From: Armatimonadota bacterium
GTDB taxonomy: Bacteria; Sysuimicrobiota; Sysuimicrobiia; Sysuimicrobiales; Sysuimicrobiaceae
Assembly (NCBI GenBank): GCA_025060455.1
Contig: JANXBY010000064.1
Location: 1 to 47,741, forward strand
DNA length: 47,741 nt
Reading direction: 5' to 3'
Part shown: piece after piece, positions 18,579 to 28,228 of the stretch
Numbering within the stretch: position 1 is the first letter of the stretch
Layout of the letters: the number at the start of each line of letters is the position of its first letter
The notes under the pieces: model-generated
The model's database searches: none
What the model was told of the DNA's origin: nothing
The model's input: the letters and a program-made list of their open reading frames with translations, nothing else
Made by a program: the position numbers and the translations under genes

Positions 18579-18949
18579 ACCAGCTCCCGCAGGGCCCGGA
18601 CACGAGCCAGCAGACGCTGCCCCGCCCGGCCCGGCACGGTTCTGCGGATCTCGCCCTCTAGCCCGTCCAGCTCCCGGAGCAGCGCCTGCCGCCTGCGGTC
18701 TTCGCCCCGGGCCCGCTGCACCAGCCCCAGCAGCTCCTCGTAGCGGGCCAGCTCCGCCAGGGACCGGCGCAGGCTGTCGTGGATCGCCTGGCGGGTGACG
18801 CCCAGGCGCTCCGCGATCTCCGAAAGCGACAGGTCGTCGTGGAAGTACAGGGCCACCAGCTGCTGCTGCCGGGGGGTCAGCAGCCGCGCGTAGGCGTCAA
18901 ACAGCCGGATGACGGTCAACCGGTCGGCCAGGAGGCGGTCCGTGGCCAT
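18575..18949 (-). CDS. ylxM: YlxM/p13 family helix-turn-helix protein
   Basis: A 124-residue protein with a sigma-70 region 4-like helix-turn-helix (LTPRQQQLVALYFHDDLSLS, EIAERLGVTRQAIHDSLRR). YlxM proteins accompany ffh and are thought to modulate the signal recognition particle. Here it is the first gene of the ffh operon. A perfect inverted repeat fills its 5' leader. Confidence 0.92.
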   Translation of the reverse strand: MATDRLLADRLTVIRLFDAYARLLTPRQQQLVALYFHDDLSLSEIAERLGVTRQAIHDSLRRSLAELARYEELLGLVQRARGEDRRRQALLRELDGLEGEIRRTVPGRAGQRLLARVRALRELV

Positions 18950-18950
18950 C

Positions 18951-18978
18951 TCCTGTAAAGTCTCCCTCCTTTACAGGA
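18951..18978. repeat. Perfect 10-bp inverted repeat in the ylxM leader
   Basis: TCCTGTAAAG, an 8-base spacer, CTTTACAGGA. On the minus strand the spacer is GAGGGAGA, which carries the ribosome site for ylxM; the repeat ends one base before the ATG. It spans the predicted transcription start to the start codon, so it could be a protein operator or a translation-control hairpin. Confidence 0.8.
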
Positions 18979-18980
18979 GA

Positions 18981-19009
18981 AGGCTACCACGCCCCGGCCG
19001 CGGGATCAA
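18981..19009 (-). promoter_or_regulatory. Predicted promoter of the ylxM-ffh-rpsP-trmD-rplS operon
   Basis: -35 TTGATC (19004-19009), 17-base spacer, -10 TAGCCT (18981-18986). The boxes are only moderately good, but spacing and position before a 12-gene operon fit. Predicted initiation falls in the first arm of the inverted repeat. Confidence 0.45.
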
Positions 19010-19033
19010 CCGGGTGTTCGGGTGCAGGATGTC

Positions 19034-20449
19034 CTAGCGGTCCCTGCCTCCGCCCACGAGCCCCTGGGCCCTCCACTTGCGAAAGATCTCCAGGCACCGG
19101 CGGTGGGCCTCCTCCACCGCCTCCCGCGGGGAAGCGCGGCCCGTGGCCGCGCGGGCGAACATGTCGGGCAGCACGAAGGTGTCCAGAATCTCGCCCTCCG
19201 CGGGGTTCGCGGGGCCCGGGTAGCCCACGTTGGTGGACCACGCCTCCGCCTCCGCCAGGACCCGCAGTTTGTCGGCGGGGTTGGACTCGAAGGGATCCCG
19301 CAGCACCGCGGCCCGCAACCACCGGCGTCCCGCTTCTGGCTTTTCGGCCGCGGGCGTCCGGGCGTCTGCCACGGATCCAGGGTAGGAGGGGAAGTTGTAC
19401 AGGCGGCTGGCCAGCACCGCGTCCCGGTAGCTCTCCAGCAGCGCCAGCAGGAACTCCTTGGCCAGGTCGGGACTGCGCGCGAACCGCCACACCACCCACG
19501 CCGCGGCCTGCCCGGGCACCCACTGGGCCCGGGGACCGCGGAGGGCGCCGGTGAAGAAGATGTCGTCCGCCACCGGGAGCCGGTTCACCTGCGCGGTGCG
19601 GTACGCGGAGATGGGGTTGATGATGAAGCTGGTCTGCCGGGCGTTCAGGGCCTGGTTGTTGCTCGCCGCGTTCCAGCTCAGCACCGCAGGGTTCATCACC
19701 TCGCGGAACAGCCGGACTCCGAACTCCACCGCCCGCACGGCCTGCTCGCTGTTCAGGACCACGTTCTCCTGGGCGTCCTGCACGGAGGCCCCGAAGGACC
19801 ACAGCAGGGCCCGCACCGCCATGTTGGAGTCCAGGTCCTGGCTGAAGCCGATCCCGATGGGGATCTGGATCTCGGGAAAGCGCCGTCTGATCTCGTTGCC
19901 CACCCGCAGCAGGTCGTCCCACGTGGCCGGACCCGCGGGTGTCCCCACCGCAGCCCACACGCTGCGCAGGTAGTTGCCCGGGAACAGGATCCACCGGTCG
20001 GAAAAGCCGAAGAACTTGCGGGTGTTCGGGTTGTACACGGAACGACGGACGAGGGGCAGCATGGGCCCGAAGCGGCGCTCCGCCTCCTGGTGGACGTCCC
20101 GCAGGTCCAGCACGTGGGGCTCGAAGGCCGCGGGAGAGGTGTCGAAGAAGTAGAGGTCGTGCCCCTGCTGAGCGGCCACCTCCGCGGTGGCCCGGGGCAC
20201 CAGCTCCGCGGTGGAGATGTGGTCCACCACCACCTGGACGCCCCGCTCCCGCCCCCACCGCTCCGCGAAGGGGTCGAACCACGCGTCGAAGCTCGGGACG
20301 AAGTGGCTCACCGCCAGGATCCGCAGGGTCCGCTGTTGGGCGCGCGCGTAGCGGCGCACGAACACCGTAGGTGCCACCAGGGCCGCGGCACCCGCCGCGG
20401 CGTGCTTCAGGAACTCCCGCCGGGTGACCCGGCTGCTGCGCTGTTCCAC
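19034..20449 (-). CDS. Tat-exported extracellular solute-binding protein (ABC type, family 1-like)
   Basis: Predicted exported binding protein for an ABC importer, possibly of a sugar. A twin-arginine signal (TRREFLK, RR at 10-11) is followed by a hydrophobic AAAGAAALVAP stretch. The mature part has typical features of family 1 binding proteins: SVYNPNTRKFFGFSDRWILF and PATWDDLLRVGNEIRRRF. The GTG at 20449 is preferred because AAGGAGGTG precedes it with good spacing; an in-frame GTG at 20470 lacks one. No permease or ATPase gene is adjacent, so it is an orphan. The ligand is unknown. Confidence 0.8.
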   Translation of the reverse strand: MEQRSSRVTRREFLKHAAAGAAALVAPTVFVRRYARAQQRTLRILAVSHFVPSFDAWFDPFAERWGRERGVQVVVDHISTAELVPRATAEVAAQQGHDLYFFDTSPAAFEPHVLDLRDVHQEAERRFGPMLPLVRRSVYNPNTRKFFGFSDRWILFPGNYLRSVWAAVGTPAGPATWDDLLRVGNEIRRRFPEIQIPIGIGFSQDLDSNMAVRALLWSFGASVQDAQENVVLNSEQAVRAVEFGVRLFREVMNPAVLSWNAASNNQALNARQTSFIINPISAYRTAQVNRLPVADDIFFTGALRGPRAQWVPGQAAAWVVWRFARSPDLAKEFLLALLESYRDAVLASRLYNFPSYPGSVADARTPAAEKPEAGRRWLRAAVLRDPFESNPADKLRVLAEAEAWSTNVGYPGPANPAEGEILDTFVLPDMFARAATGRASPREAVEEAHRRCLEIFRKWRAQGLVGGGRDR

Positions 20450-20462
20450 CCGCCCCACCTCC

Positions 20463-20481
20463 TTGTCCACATTGTGGTCAA
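20463..20481. promoter_or_regulatory. Near-perfect palindrome upstream of the solute-binding protein gene
   Basis: On the minus strand TTGACCACA-A-TGTGGACAA, 9-bp arms with one mismatch around a single central base, just upstream of the AAGGAGGTG ribosome site. It has the size of a dimeric repressor operator. No regulator gene is nearby. Confidence 0.35.
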
Positions 20482-20560
20482 GATAGCCGAATACTGGACG
20501 ACTCTCCTATACCGCGTGGGCCCGCAGGCTGAGAAGGTGTTGTCCGCGCCGTGGACGAAG

Positions 20561-21811
20561 TCAGGTCCGGCCGTCCGGGACGTGGCTGCGAGCACCCGGG
20601 GATTGCGGGCGGGCCAGCGCCAGGGCGCCGCACAGCGCCACCACTCCCAGAGAGGCGAATGCCACGCCCCACCCCGCCCGGTCCAGCAGCCAGCCGAACA
20701 GCGCCGGTGAGATGGCGGTCACCACGAACCCCAAACCTGACTGCAGCGCCATGGTGGTGCCCAGCCACCGCGGGTTTGCGGACTCCGCCACCGCCGCGGA
20801 CAGGGTGCTGGACTCCGCCGTCACCAGCAGGCCGTACGCCAAGACCAGTGGCAACACCACGCCCGGGCCCAGGGGCAGCGTCCACCCCACGGTGCAGGAG
20901 GCGACCGCGGACGCCAGCAGGACGGCCACCGCGGTCTGCCGCCGCCCCGCCCGGTCGGACACCCACCCGCCCAGGGCGTTACTGGCCGCGCCCGCGAGCA
21001 GCACCACGGAGCCGAAGGCGGCTCCCCGCGCGGCGGCGGAGCTCAGGGGGACGCCCTGGGCGACCCACAACGCCGCCAGGAAGGACGACAGCCACGCCCG
21101 CATGCCAAACAGCTCCCAGTTGTGGGCCGCGTAGGCCAGCACGTACCGCATGGCGGCGCGGTTACGGAGGACCTCGCGCACCCGGACAGGGGCCCGCGGT
21201 TTGTGCGGGGGGTCTTGCGCCACCCGCCAAGCCAGAGCGAACGCGGCCAGGGGCCCCAGCCCGGGTAGCAGGAAGCTCCACCGCCACCCCCAAGGCAGCA
21301 GCGCGCCCGCCGCGGCCAGGGAAACGGCCGCGCCCACGCTGAAGCAGGCCACGTACAGCCCCACCGCCGCGCCGCGGCGCTGTGGGTCGAACCGCTCCAC
21401 CACCAGCCGCATGCCGGGCATGTACGTCCCCGCCAGCCCAGCCCCGCAGATCAGCCGCAGCGCGAAGGCGGAGGCGAAGTCCCGCGCCAGCCACGGGAAG
21501 GCCAGGTTCGCCAACCCGTTCCACAGGCTGGACAGCAGGTAGATGCGGCGCACACCCCAAACGTCCGTGAGGGTGGACAGCACCAGCACCGCGAGGGTGT
21601 ATCCCAGCTGCTGTGCGGCGAACACCGCGCCCGCCTGCCCCGCGGACATCCCCCACTCCCTCTGGAGCACGGGGAGCACCGCCGCGTAGCCCGAGAACGT
21701 GAGCATGGTGCCCACCTCTGCGGCACACAGGAGGGCTAGCCACTTCCACGGGGACTCGTCCCCGCGGGAGGCCTGGGTGGTGAGCGCGTGCCCGCTGTGG
21801 TGGGCCCTCAA
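20561..21811 (-). CDS. Major facilitator superfamily transporter
   Basis: About 416 residues with twelve predicted membrane helices in two six-helix halves. The A-motif loop between helices 2 and 3 reads STLTDVWGVRRIY, and its counterpart in the second half reads GWVSDRAGRR. No ATG or GTG is near the start. The TTG at 21811 overlaps the ftsY stop (TTGA) and would couple it to ftsY. The substrate cannot be told. It lies between ftsY and the solute-binding protein, an unusual place. Confidence 0.85.
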   Translation of the reverse strand: MRAHHSGHALTTQASRGDESPWKWLALLCAAEVGTMLTFSGYAAVLPVLQREWGMSAGQAGAVFAAQQLGYTLAVLVLSTLTDVWGVRRIYLLSSLWNGLANLAFPWLARDFASAFALRLICGAGLAGTYMPGMRLVVERFDPQRRGAAVGLYVACFSVGAAVSLAAAGALLPWGWRWSFLLPGLGPLAAFALAWRVAQDPPHKPRAPVRVREVLRNRAAMRYVLAYAAHNWELFGMRAWLSSFLAALWVAQGVPLSSAAARGAAFGSVVLLAGAASNALGGWVSDRAGRRQTAVAVLLASAVASCTVGWTLPLGPGVVLPLVLAYGLLVTAESSTLSAAVAESANPRWLGTTMALQSGLGFVVTAISPALFGWLLDRAGWGVAFASLGVVALCGALALARPQSPGARSHVPDGRT

Positions 21812-22728
21812 GCCTCGGGCAGGAGGGCGTCTACGAAGGAGTCCGGGTCGAAGGGTTCCAGGTCGTCCGGGCCCTCCCCGGTCCCCACCAGTTTCACCGG
21901 GAGCCCCAACCGGCGGCCGATGGCGAGCACCACCCCCCCCTTCGCGGAGCTGTCCAGCTTGGTCAGTACCACGCCGGTGGCCGCGGCGGCGTCCTGGAAC
22001 TGCCGGGCCTGCTGCAGGGCGTTCTGACCCGTGGTGGCGTCCAGCACCAGCAGGGACTCCCACGCGGACTGCGGCAGCTGGCGGGCCAGCACCCGCCGGA
22101 CCTTTCGCAGCTCCTCCATCAAGTTGGTTTTCGTGTGCAACCGGCCCGCGGTGTCCGCCACCAGCACGTCCGCGTGACGCGCCACCGCCGCTTGGGCCGC
22201 GTCGTGCACCACCGCCGCGGGGTCCGACCCTTCCCGGTGGCGCACCAGCTCCGCTCCCGCCCGCCGGGCCCACACCTCCAGCTGGTCGATGGCCGCGGCC
22301 CGAAAGGTGTCCGCGGCGGCCAGAACCACTCGCTTGCCCAGGCCGGTCAGGTGGCAGGCTAGCTTGCCTGCGGTGGTGGTCTTGCCCGAGCCGTTCACGC
22401 CCACCACCAGGACCACCGCGGGCGGTGGCTCCAGCTGGAGCGGCTGGGGCTGTGGGAGGAAGCTGCGCAGGACCTCCCGCAACGCCCCGCGCACCTCCTC
22501 CGGCCGCCGCAGCCCGTCCCGCACCCGGCGCCGCAGCTCCTCCACCACCTCCCCCGTCACCTCCACCCCCACGTCCGAGGCCAACAGCGCCTCCTCCAGC
22601 CGTTCGAAGAAGGACTCGTCCACCGGACGGGTGAAGGCGTCCTGCAGGTGTGCGGCGATGGCCTGCTGCGTGCGGCGCAGCCCGTCCCGGATGCGTGCCC
22701 ACAGGCCCGTGCGCCCAGCTACGTCCAC
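21808..22728 (-). CDS. ftsY: Signal recognition particle receptor FtsY
   Basis: Membrane-associated GTPase that receives ribosome-SRP complexes. The 306 residues comprise the N and G domains with P-loop [38 protein letters not shown] and [10 protein letters not shown]. The long acidic A domain of proteobacteria is absent, as in Gram-positive types. GTG at 22728 after GGAGGTGCC; it overlaps the end of the upstream OCD-family gene by ten bases. Confidence 0.95.
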   Translation of the reverse strand: MDVAGRTGLWARIRDGLRRTQQAIAAHLQDAFTRPVDESFFERLEEALLASDVGVEVTGEVVEELRRRVRDGLRRPEEVRGALREVLRSFLPQPQPLQLEPPPAVVLVVGVNGSGKTTTAGKLACHLTGLGKRVVLAAADTFRAAAIDQLEVWARRAGAELVRHREGSDPAAVVHDAAQAAVARHADVLVADTAGRLHTKTNLMEELRKVRRVLARQLPQSAWESLLVLDATTGQNALQQARQFQDAAAATGVVLTKLDSSAKGGVVLAIGRRLGLPVKLVGTGEGPDDLEPFDPDSFVDALLPEA

Positions 22729-23705
22729 GGCACCTCCACACCCGCCCCGTGCTCCGCGGCCCGGCGCAGGGCCAGCATGCCCACCGCCACGTCCTGCACC
22801 GCAACCCCCACGGACTTGAACAGGGTCACCTCGTCGGGGCTGCGCCGGCCCAGGGAGGGGTCTTCCACCAACGGGCCGAGCTCCACCGCGCGGTCCCAGT
22901 GGAAGGCGCCCTCCGCGGCAGCCTGGATCAGGTCTCCCGCCTCCCGCCGGGCCGCCTCCACGCTGTCCACCACCACCCGCGCTTTTGCCACCACCTCCGG
23001 CGGGATTTCCCGCATCTGCGGGGTGAAGCTGCCGATGGCATTTACGTGCGTCCCCGGGCCCAGGTCGGAGGCCGAGAACACCGGTTGGTGGCTCGGGGTC
23101 GCGGTCACCACCACCTCCGCGCCCCGCACGGCCGCCTCGGGGGAAGGGGCGGCGAACACCGACGCCCCCTGTAGCCACGGCTGCTGCCGCGCCCACACCG
23201 CGAACGACTCCCGGTGCGACGGGGTGGGGCAGTACACCCGCACCTGGGTGACCGGGCGTACGGCGCAGACGGCTTCCAGCTGCCGGCGGGCCTGCGCCCC
23301 GCAGCCGAACAGCGCCACCACCCCGGCGTCCTTGCGGGCCAGCAGCTCGGTGGCAAGCCCCGTGGCCGCGCCCGTGCGCAGGGCCGTCAGCGACGCTCCC
23401 TCCACCACGCCCAGGGGAGTGCCCGTCTCGGGATCCTGCAGCAGCACCGCGGCCTGGATGGTGGGCAGTCCCCGTCCGGGGTTTCCCGCAAACACCGTTA
23501 CCGCCTTCACCCCGAGCCCCATCCCTTCCACCGCCGCGGGCATCCACAGGGCCACGCCCGCGGGAGTCTCCACGTGCACCCGTAGGGGAACCCTCGCCCG
23601 GCCTCGGGAAAGCAGCCGGAAGGCCTCTCGGACCGCCTCGATGGCGTCCCGCATGGACACCAGGTGGTCCAGGTCCGCCGCGCTCACCACCCGCAGCCCG
23701 CCCAC
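22719..23705 (-). CDS. Ornithine cyclodeaminase / mu-crystallin family dehydrogenase
   Basis: The 328 residues fit the OCD/mu-crystallin family: an N-terminal domain with [20 protein letters not shown] and the substrate Lys region [10 protein letters not shown], then an NAD(P)-binding Rossmann domain starting [18 protein letters not shown]. Family members include ornithine cyclodeaminase, alanine dehydrogenase and ketimine reductases, and sequence alone does not choose between them. It is co-oriented with ftsY, with a ten-base overlap. Confidence 0.85.
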   Translation of the reverse strand: MGGLRVVSAADLDHLVSMRDAIEAVREAFRLLSRGRARVPLRVHVETPAGVALWMPAAVEGMGLGVKAVTVFAGNPGRGLPTIQAAVLLQDPETGTPLGVVEGASLTALRTGAATGLATELLARKDAGVVALFGCGAQARRQLEAVCAVRPVTQVRVYCPTPSHRESFAVWARQQPWLQGASVFAAPSPEAAVRGAEVVVTATPSHQPVFSASDLGPGTHVNAIGSFTPQMREIPPEVVAKARVVVDSVEAARREAGDLIQAAAEGAFHWDRAVELGPLVEDPSLGRRSPDEVTLFKSVGVAVQDVAVGMLALRRAAEHGAGVEVPWT

Positions 23706-23733
23706 GCGCCCTCCAGGAAGCCGCCGGCTGGCC

Positions 23734-26160
23734 TCAGGCCTGCGGGGGCGGCGGTGCCTGCTGCGGCAGCTCCACGGGAATCCGGGGCACTTCCAGGGCC
23801 GCGGGCGGCGGCTCCGGAGTCGCCGGCTTCACCGGCGCGGGCAGCAGCGCCTCCTCCAGCACCTCGTCCATGTGCTCCACGAACCGGAACCGCAGCGCCC
23901 GCCGGACGTTCTCCGGGATCTCGTGCATGTCCCGTTCGTTCTCCTTGGGGAGGATCACCGTGCGGATTCCGGCCCGGTGCGCGGCGATGACCTTCTCCTT
24001 GAGCCCGCCCACGGGCAGCACCTTGCCCCGCAGGGTGATCTCCCCCGTCATGGCCACGTCCTTGCGCACGGGCCTGCCGCTGAGGGCGGAGGCCTGGGCC
24101 GTGGCCATGGTGATCCCCGCCGACGGGCCCTCCTTGGGCTGGGCGCCCGCGGGCACGTGGATGTGCACGTCGAACTTGCTGTACCAGTCCTCGTCCACCC
24201 CCAGCCGCCGGCTGCGGGACCGCACGTACGACACCGCGGCGTTGGCCGACTCCTTCATCACCTCGCCCAGCTGGCCGGTGAGGACCAGCTTGCCGCTGCC
24301 CTTCACCAGGGTTGCCTCCACCGTCACGATGTCTCCGCCGGTCTCCGCCCACACCAGGCCGGTGGCCGCGCCCACCTCGTCCTGCTTCTCCGCGAGGCCG
24401 TAGCGGAACTTGGGCGGTCCCAGGAACCGGTGCAGCATCTTCGCGGTCACCCGCTTGGGCGCCTTGGGGTCCCCTGAGGCCACCAGGGTGGCCACCTTCC
24501 GGCAGATGGTGCCGATCTCCCGCTCCAGGTTGCGGACGCCCGCCTCCCGGGTGTACTCCCGGACGATCCGCCGCAGGGCCGCGTCGGTGATCTGCAGCCC
24601 GAACCCCTCGAGGCCGTTCTCCTTCCGCTGCTTCGGCACCAGGAAGTGCTTGGCGATCCCCAGCTTCTCCTGCTCGATGTAGCCGGGGAACCGGATCACC
24701 TCCATGCGGTCCCGCAGGGCGGGCGGGATGGTGTCCAGGATGTTGGCGGTGCAGATGAACATGACCTCGCTGAGGTCAAAGGGCAGCTCCAGGTAGTGGT
24801 CGCTGAAGGCGTGGTTCTGCTCGGGGTCCAGGGCCTCCAGCAGGGCCGCGGAGGGGTCGCCCCGGAAGTCCATGCCCAGCTTGTCGATCTCGTCCAGCAT
24901 GAACACGGGGTTCTTGCTCCCCGCGGTCTTCATCCCCTGGATGATCCGGCCGGGCAGGGCTCCTACGTACGTCCGCCGGTGCCCGCGGATCTCCGCCTCG
25001 TCGCGCACCCCGCCCAGGGAGATGCGGACGAACTTGCGGCCCAGCGCCCGGGCGATGGACTTACCGAGGGAGGTCTTGCCCACCCCGGGCGGGCCCACGA
25101 AGCACAGGATGGGTCCCTTGGACTGGGGGCTCAGCTTGCGCACCGCCAGGTACTCCACGATGCGCTCCTTGGCCTTCTCCAGCCCGTAGTGGTCCTCGTC
25201 CAGGATCTTCCGGGCCTCCGGAATGTCCAGGCGGTCTTCCGTCCGCACGCTCCACGGCAGGGCGAGAATCCAGTCCAGGTACGTGCGGACCACCACCGCC
25301 TCCGCCACCATGGGCGGCATCTTCTCCAGCCGGCCCAGCTCCTCCAGGGCCTTCTCCTTCACGGGCTCGGGGAGGTTGGCGGCCTCGATCTTCTTCCGGT
25401 ACTCCTCTACCTCCGCCTGGCGTTCGTCCTTCTCGCCGAGCTCCTGCTGGATGGCTTTCATCTGCTCCTTCAGGTAGTACTCGCGCTGGGACTTCTCCAT
25501 GGACTTGCGCACGCGGTTCTGGATCTTGCGCTCCAGGTCCAGGATGTTGATCTCCCGCGCGAGTACCTGCGAGACGAACTCCAGCCGGCTGGCCACGTCC
25601 AGCTCCAGCACCTTCTGCCGCTCCTCGGTCTTCAGGGGCAGATGCTGGGCCACCAGGTCCGCGAGCTTGCCGGGCTCCTCTGCGTTCATCACCGCCATGT
25701 ACGCCTCCGGAGCCACCGTACGGCTCAGGCGCGCGTACCGCTCGAACTGGGAGGTGACCCCGCGCATCAGGGCCTCGATCTCCAGGGTCCGTTCCGTGGG
25801 GTCCTCCACGACCCGCACCTGGGCGAAAAAGAAGGGCTCCGTGTGGACGAACCCCTCCAGGTGCACCCGGACCAGGCCCTCGACCATGACCTGCAGGACC
25901 CCGTCGGGCTGCTTGCCCACGTTGAGCACCCGAGCCGCCACGCCCCACTCGTACAGGTCCTGGGGCTTGGGATCCTCCACGTTCTCGTCCCGCTGGCAGA
26001 CCAGCGCCAGCAGCCGGTCGGACTCCAGGGACCGCTCCAGGGCTCGCACCGACTTGGGCCGGCCAACCCCGAGGGCGATGGGCATGTGGGGGAGCACCAC
26101 CACGCCCTTCAGCGCCAGGACGGGCAGTTGCGTCGGGTACTGGGTCGTCTTCTGGCTCAT
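23734..26160 (-). CDS. lon: ATP-dependent protease Lon
   Basis: Cytoplasmic AAA+ serine protease for damaged and regulatory proteins. The 808 residues contain the LON substrate domain (about 10-200), a coiled-coil linker, the P-loop [13 protein letters not shown] and the protease domain with catalytic Ser in KEGPSAGIT and Lys in [11 protein letters not shown]. The C-terminus ends in an unusual Pro/Ala/Gln-rich tail of about 35 residues. ATG at 26160 after GGAGG. It lies 121 bases downstream of clpX. Confidence 0.97.
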   Translation of the reverse strand: MSQKTTQYPTQLPVLALKGVVVLPHMPIALGVGRPKSVRALERSLESDRLLALVCQRDENVEDPKPQDLYEWGVAARVLNVGKQPDGVLQVMVEGLVRVHLEGFVHTEPFFFAQVRVVEDPTERTLEIEALMRGVTSQFERYARLSRTVAPEAYMAVMNAEEPGKLADLVAQHLPLKTEERQKVLELDVASRLEFVSQVLAREINILDLERKIQNRVRKSMEKSQREYYLKEQMKAIQQELGEKDERQAEVEEYRKKIEAANLPEPVKEKALEELGRLEKMPPMVAEAVVVRTYLDWILALPWSVRTEDRLDIPEARKILDEDHYGLEKAKERIVEYLAVRKLSPQSKGPILCFVGPPGVGKTSLGKSIARALGRKFVRISLGGVRDEAEIRGHRRTYVGALPGRIIQGMKTAGSKNPVFMLDEIDKLGMDFRGDPSAALLEALDPEQNHAFSDHYLELPFDLSEVMFICTANILDTIPPALRDRMEVIRFPGYIEQEKLGIAKHFLVPKQRKENGLEGFGLQITDAALRRIVREYTREAGVRNLEREIGTICRKVATLVASGDPKAPKRVTAKMLHRFLGPPKFRYGLAEKQDEVGAATGLVWAETGGDIVTVEATLVKGSGKLVLTGQLGEVMKESANAAVSYVRSRSRRLGVDEDWYSKFDVHIHVPAGAQPKEGPSAGITMATAQASALSGRPVRKDVAMTGEITLRGKVLPVGGLKEKVIAAHRAGIRTVILPKENERDMHEIPENVRRALRFRFVEHMDEVLEEALLPAPVKPATPEPPPAALEVPRIPVELPQQAPPPPQA

Positions 26161-26281
26161 GCCGAACCTCCGGCGGGCGCTCCTCCGGGCGGAGCACCCA
26201 AACCTCTACTCGTATTTACGCACACCACGCGCCCGGGATTCCAACCACCCTCCGCGCCCCGGCGGGCCCGGAGGGCACGGC

Positions 26282-27547
26282 TCACGAGGCGGGCTTCTCC
26301 TTGGCCAGCCGTTTGGCCTCCGCGGCGGTGATGAGGATGGGCCTGGCCCGGCGCTCCACGGACTCCAGGGTGATGACACAGCGCTTGATCTCGGGCCGGG
26401 AGGGGATCTCGTACATCACGTCCAGCATGATGTCCTCGAGGATGGTGCGCAGGCCCCGCGCCCCCGTGTTGCGGGCTAGGGCCTCCCGGGCGATGGCCCG
26501 CAGGGCGTCCTCGGCCACCACCAGGTCCACCCCGTCCATCTCGAGGATCTTCTGGTACTGGCGGACCAGGGCGTTCTTGGGCTCCACCAGGATGCGCACC
26601 AGGTGATCCTCCGTCAGGGGCTCCAGGGGGACCACCACGGGCAGCCGGCCGATGAACTCCGGGATGAGGCCGTAGCGCAGCAGGTCCTGGGGCATGACCT
26701 GGCGCAGCAGCTCCCCGGTGTCCCGCACCCTGGGGTTGGACTGGGCCCCGAAGCCCATGCTGGACTGGCGCACCCGGGCCTCGATGATCTTGTCCAGCCC
26801 CTCGAACGCCCCGCCGCAGATGAACAGGATGTTGGTGGTGTCCACCTGGATGAACTCCTGGTGGGGGTGTTTGCGGCCTCCCTGGGGGGGCACGTTCGCC
26901 ACCGTCCCTTCCAGGATCTTCAGGAGGGCCTGCTGGACCCCTTCCCCCGACACGTCCCGGGTGATGGAGGGGTTTTCGGACTTGCGGGCGATCTTGTCCA
27001 CCTCGTCGATGTACACGATCCCCCGCTCGGCCTTCTTGACGTCGTAGTCCGCGGCCTGCACCAGCCGCAGGAGGATGTTCTCCACGTCCTCGCCCACGTA
27101 GCCGGCCTCCGTGAGGCTGGTGGCGTCCGCGATGGCGAAGGGCACGTCCAGGATCTTGGCCAGGGTCTGGGCCAGGTGGGTCTTCCCGCACCCCGTGGGG
27201 CCGATCAGGAGGATGTTGCTCTTCTGCAGCTCCACGTCCGTGGGCCGGCGGTGCGCGATGCGCTTGTAGTGGTTGTAGACCGCCACGGAGAGGACCTTCT
27301 TGGCCCGCTCCTGGCCCACCACGTACTGGCAGAGGGTCTCGTAGATCTCGTGGGGCTTGGGCAGGCTGCGGGGGCCCCGCTCCTCCTGCTCCCCGTAGAG
27401 CTCCTCCTCCAGGATCTCGTTGCACAGCTCGATGCACTCGTCGCAGATGTACACCCCGGGACCCGCCACCAGCTTGCGGACCTGCTCCTGGCCCTTGCCG
27501 CAGAAGGAACACTTCAACCGTTCCCGCTCATCCCCGAAGCGGAACAT
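26282..27547 (-). CDS. clpX: ATP-dependent Clp protease ATPase subunit ClpX
   Basis: AAA+ unfoldase that feeds ClpP. The 421 residues begin [18 protein letters not shown]; the zinc site is C13-x2-C16 and C35-x2-C38. Walker A is [12 protein letters not shown], Walker [11 protein letters not shown], and the ClpP-binding loop region reads MGFGAQ. The internal ATG at 27547 is chosen because GGGGTC precedes it and the family starts here. It follows clpP in the tig-clpP-clpX-lon series. Confidence 0.97.
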   Translation of the reverse strand: MFRFGDERERLKCSFCGKGQEQVRKLVAGPGVYICDECIELCNEILEEELYGEQEERGPRSLPKPHEIYETLCQYVVGQERAKKVLSVAVYNHYKRIAHRRPTDVELQKSNILLIGPTGCGKTHLAQTLAKILDVPFAIADATSLTEAGYVGEDVENILLRLVQAADYDVKKAERGIVYIDEVDKIARKSENPSITRDVSGEGVQQALLKILEGTVANVPPQGGRKHPHQEFIQVDTTNILFICGGAFEGLDKIIEARVRQSSMGFGAQSNPRVRDTGELLRQVMPQDLLRYGLIPEFIGRLPVVVPLEPLTEDHLVRILVEPKNALVRQYQKILEMDGVDLVVAEDALRAIAREALARNTGARGLRTILEDIMLDVMYEIPSRPEIKRCVITLESVERRARPILITAAEAKRLAKEKPAS

Positions 27548-27619
27548 GCGACCCCCTCGGCGTCCTCCTTCCCGGTCCCCGGTCACGGCTTCCCACGGAC
27601 CCAGAGCAAGTTTGCTGCC

Positions 27620-28228
27620 TCACCGCGCCAGCCGCGCCAGCTTCTCGGTGCGTGGCTCGATGACCACGTCAATGAGCCCGTACTCCTTGGCCTGCTGCGC
27701 GCTCATGTAGAAGTCCCGGTCCGTGTCCCGCTCGATGCGCTCCAGGGGCTGCCCCGTGTGCCGGGCCAGGATCTCGTTGAGGATCTTGCGCAGCTCGATG
27801 ACCTCCTTGGCCCGGATGGCGATGTCCACCGCCTGTCCCTGGGCGCCCCCCCAAGGCTGGTGGATCATAATTCGGGAGTACGGCAGGGCCCCCCGCTTTC
27901 CCTTCGCCCCCCCGGCCAAGAGCAAGGCCGCCACGGAGGCCGCCATGCCCACGCAGATGGTGGCCACGTCGGGCTGGATGTGCTGCATGGTGTCGTAGAT
28001 GGCCAACCCCGCGGTCATAGAACCCCCGGGGCTGTTGATGTACAGCTGGATGTCCTTTTCGGGGTCCTCGTAGGCCAAGAAGAGCATCTGGGCGATGACC
28101 AGGTTGGCCACCTCGTCGTCCACGACCCCGCCGAGGAAGATAATGCGCTCTTTGAGCAGCCGCGAGTAGATGTCGTACGCCCGCTCGCCCCGGGCGCTCT
28201 GCTCCACCACGATGGGGACCAGGGTCAC
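27620..28228 (-). CDS. clpP: ATP-dependent Clp protease proteolytic subunit
   Basis: Serine protease barrel partner of ClpX. The 202 residues have the catalytic Ser98 in [11 protein letters not shown], His123 in [10 protein letters not shown], and the Asp in [29 protein letters not shown] is the conserved substrate region. GTG at 28228 overlaps the trigger-factor stop (GTGA). Confidence 0.97.
   Translation of the reverse strand: MTLVPIVVEQSARGERAYDIYSRLLKERIIFLGGVVDDEVANLVIAQMLFLAYEDPEKDIQLYINSPGGSMTAGLAIYDTMQHIQPDVATICVGMAASVAALLLAGGAKGKRGALPYSRIMIHQPWGGAQGQAVDIAIRAKEVIELRKILNEILARHTGQPLERIERDTDRDFYMSAQQAKEYGLIDVVIEPRTEKLARLAR

Noticed and set aside
26161-26281. Promoter or heat-shock operator before lon
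   Set aside because: AT-richer bases (GTAAATACGAGTAG) are present, but no pair of boxes at a normal spacing and no CIRCE-like repeat could be found.
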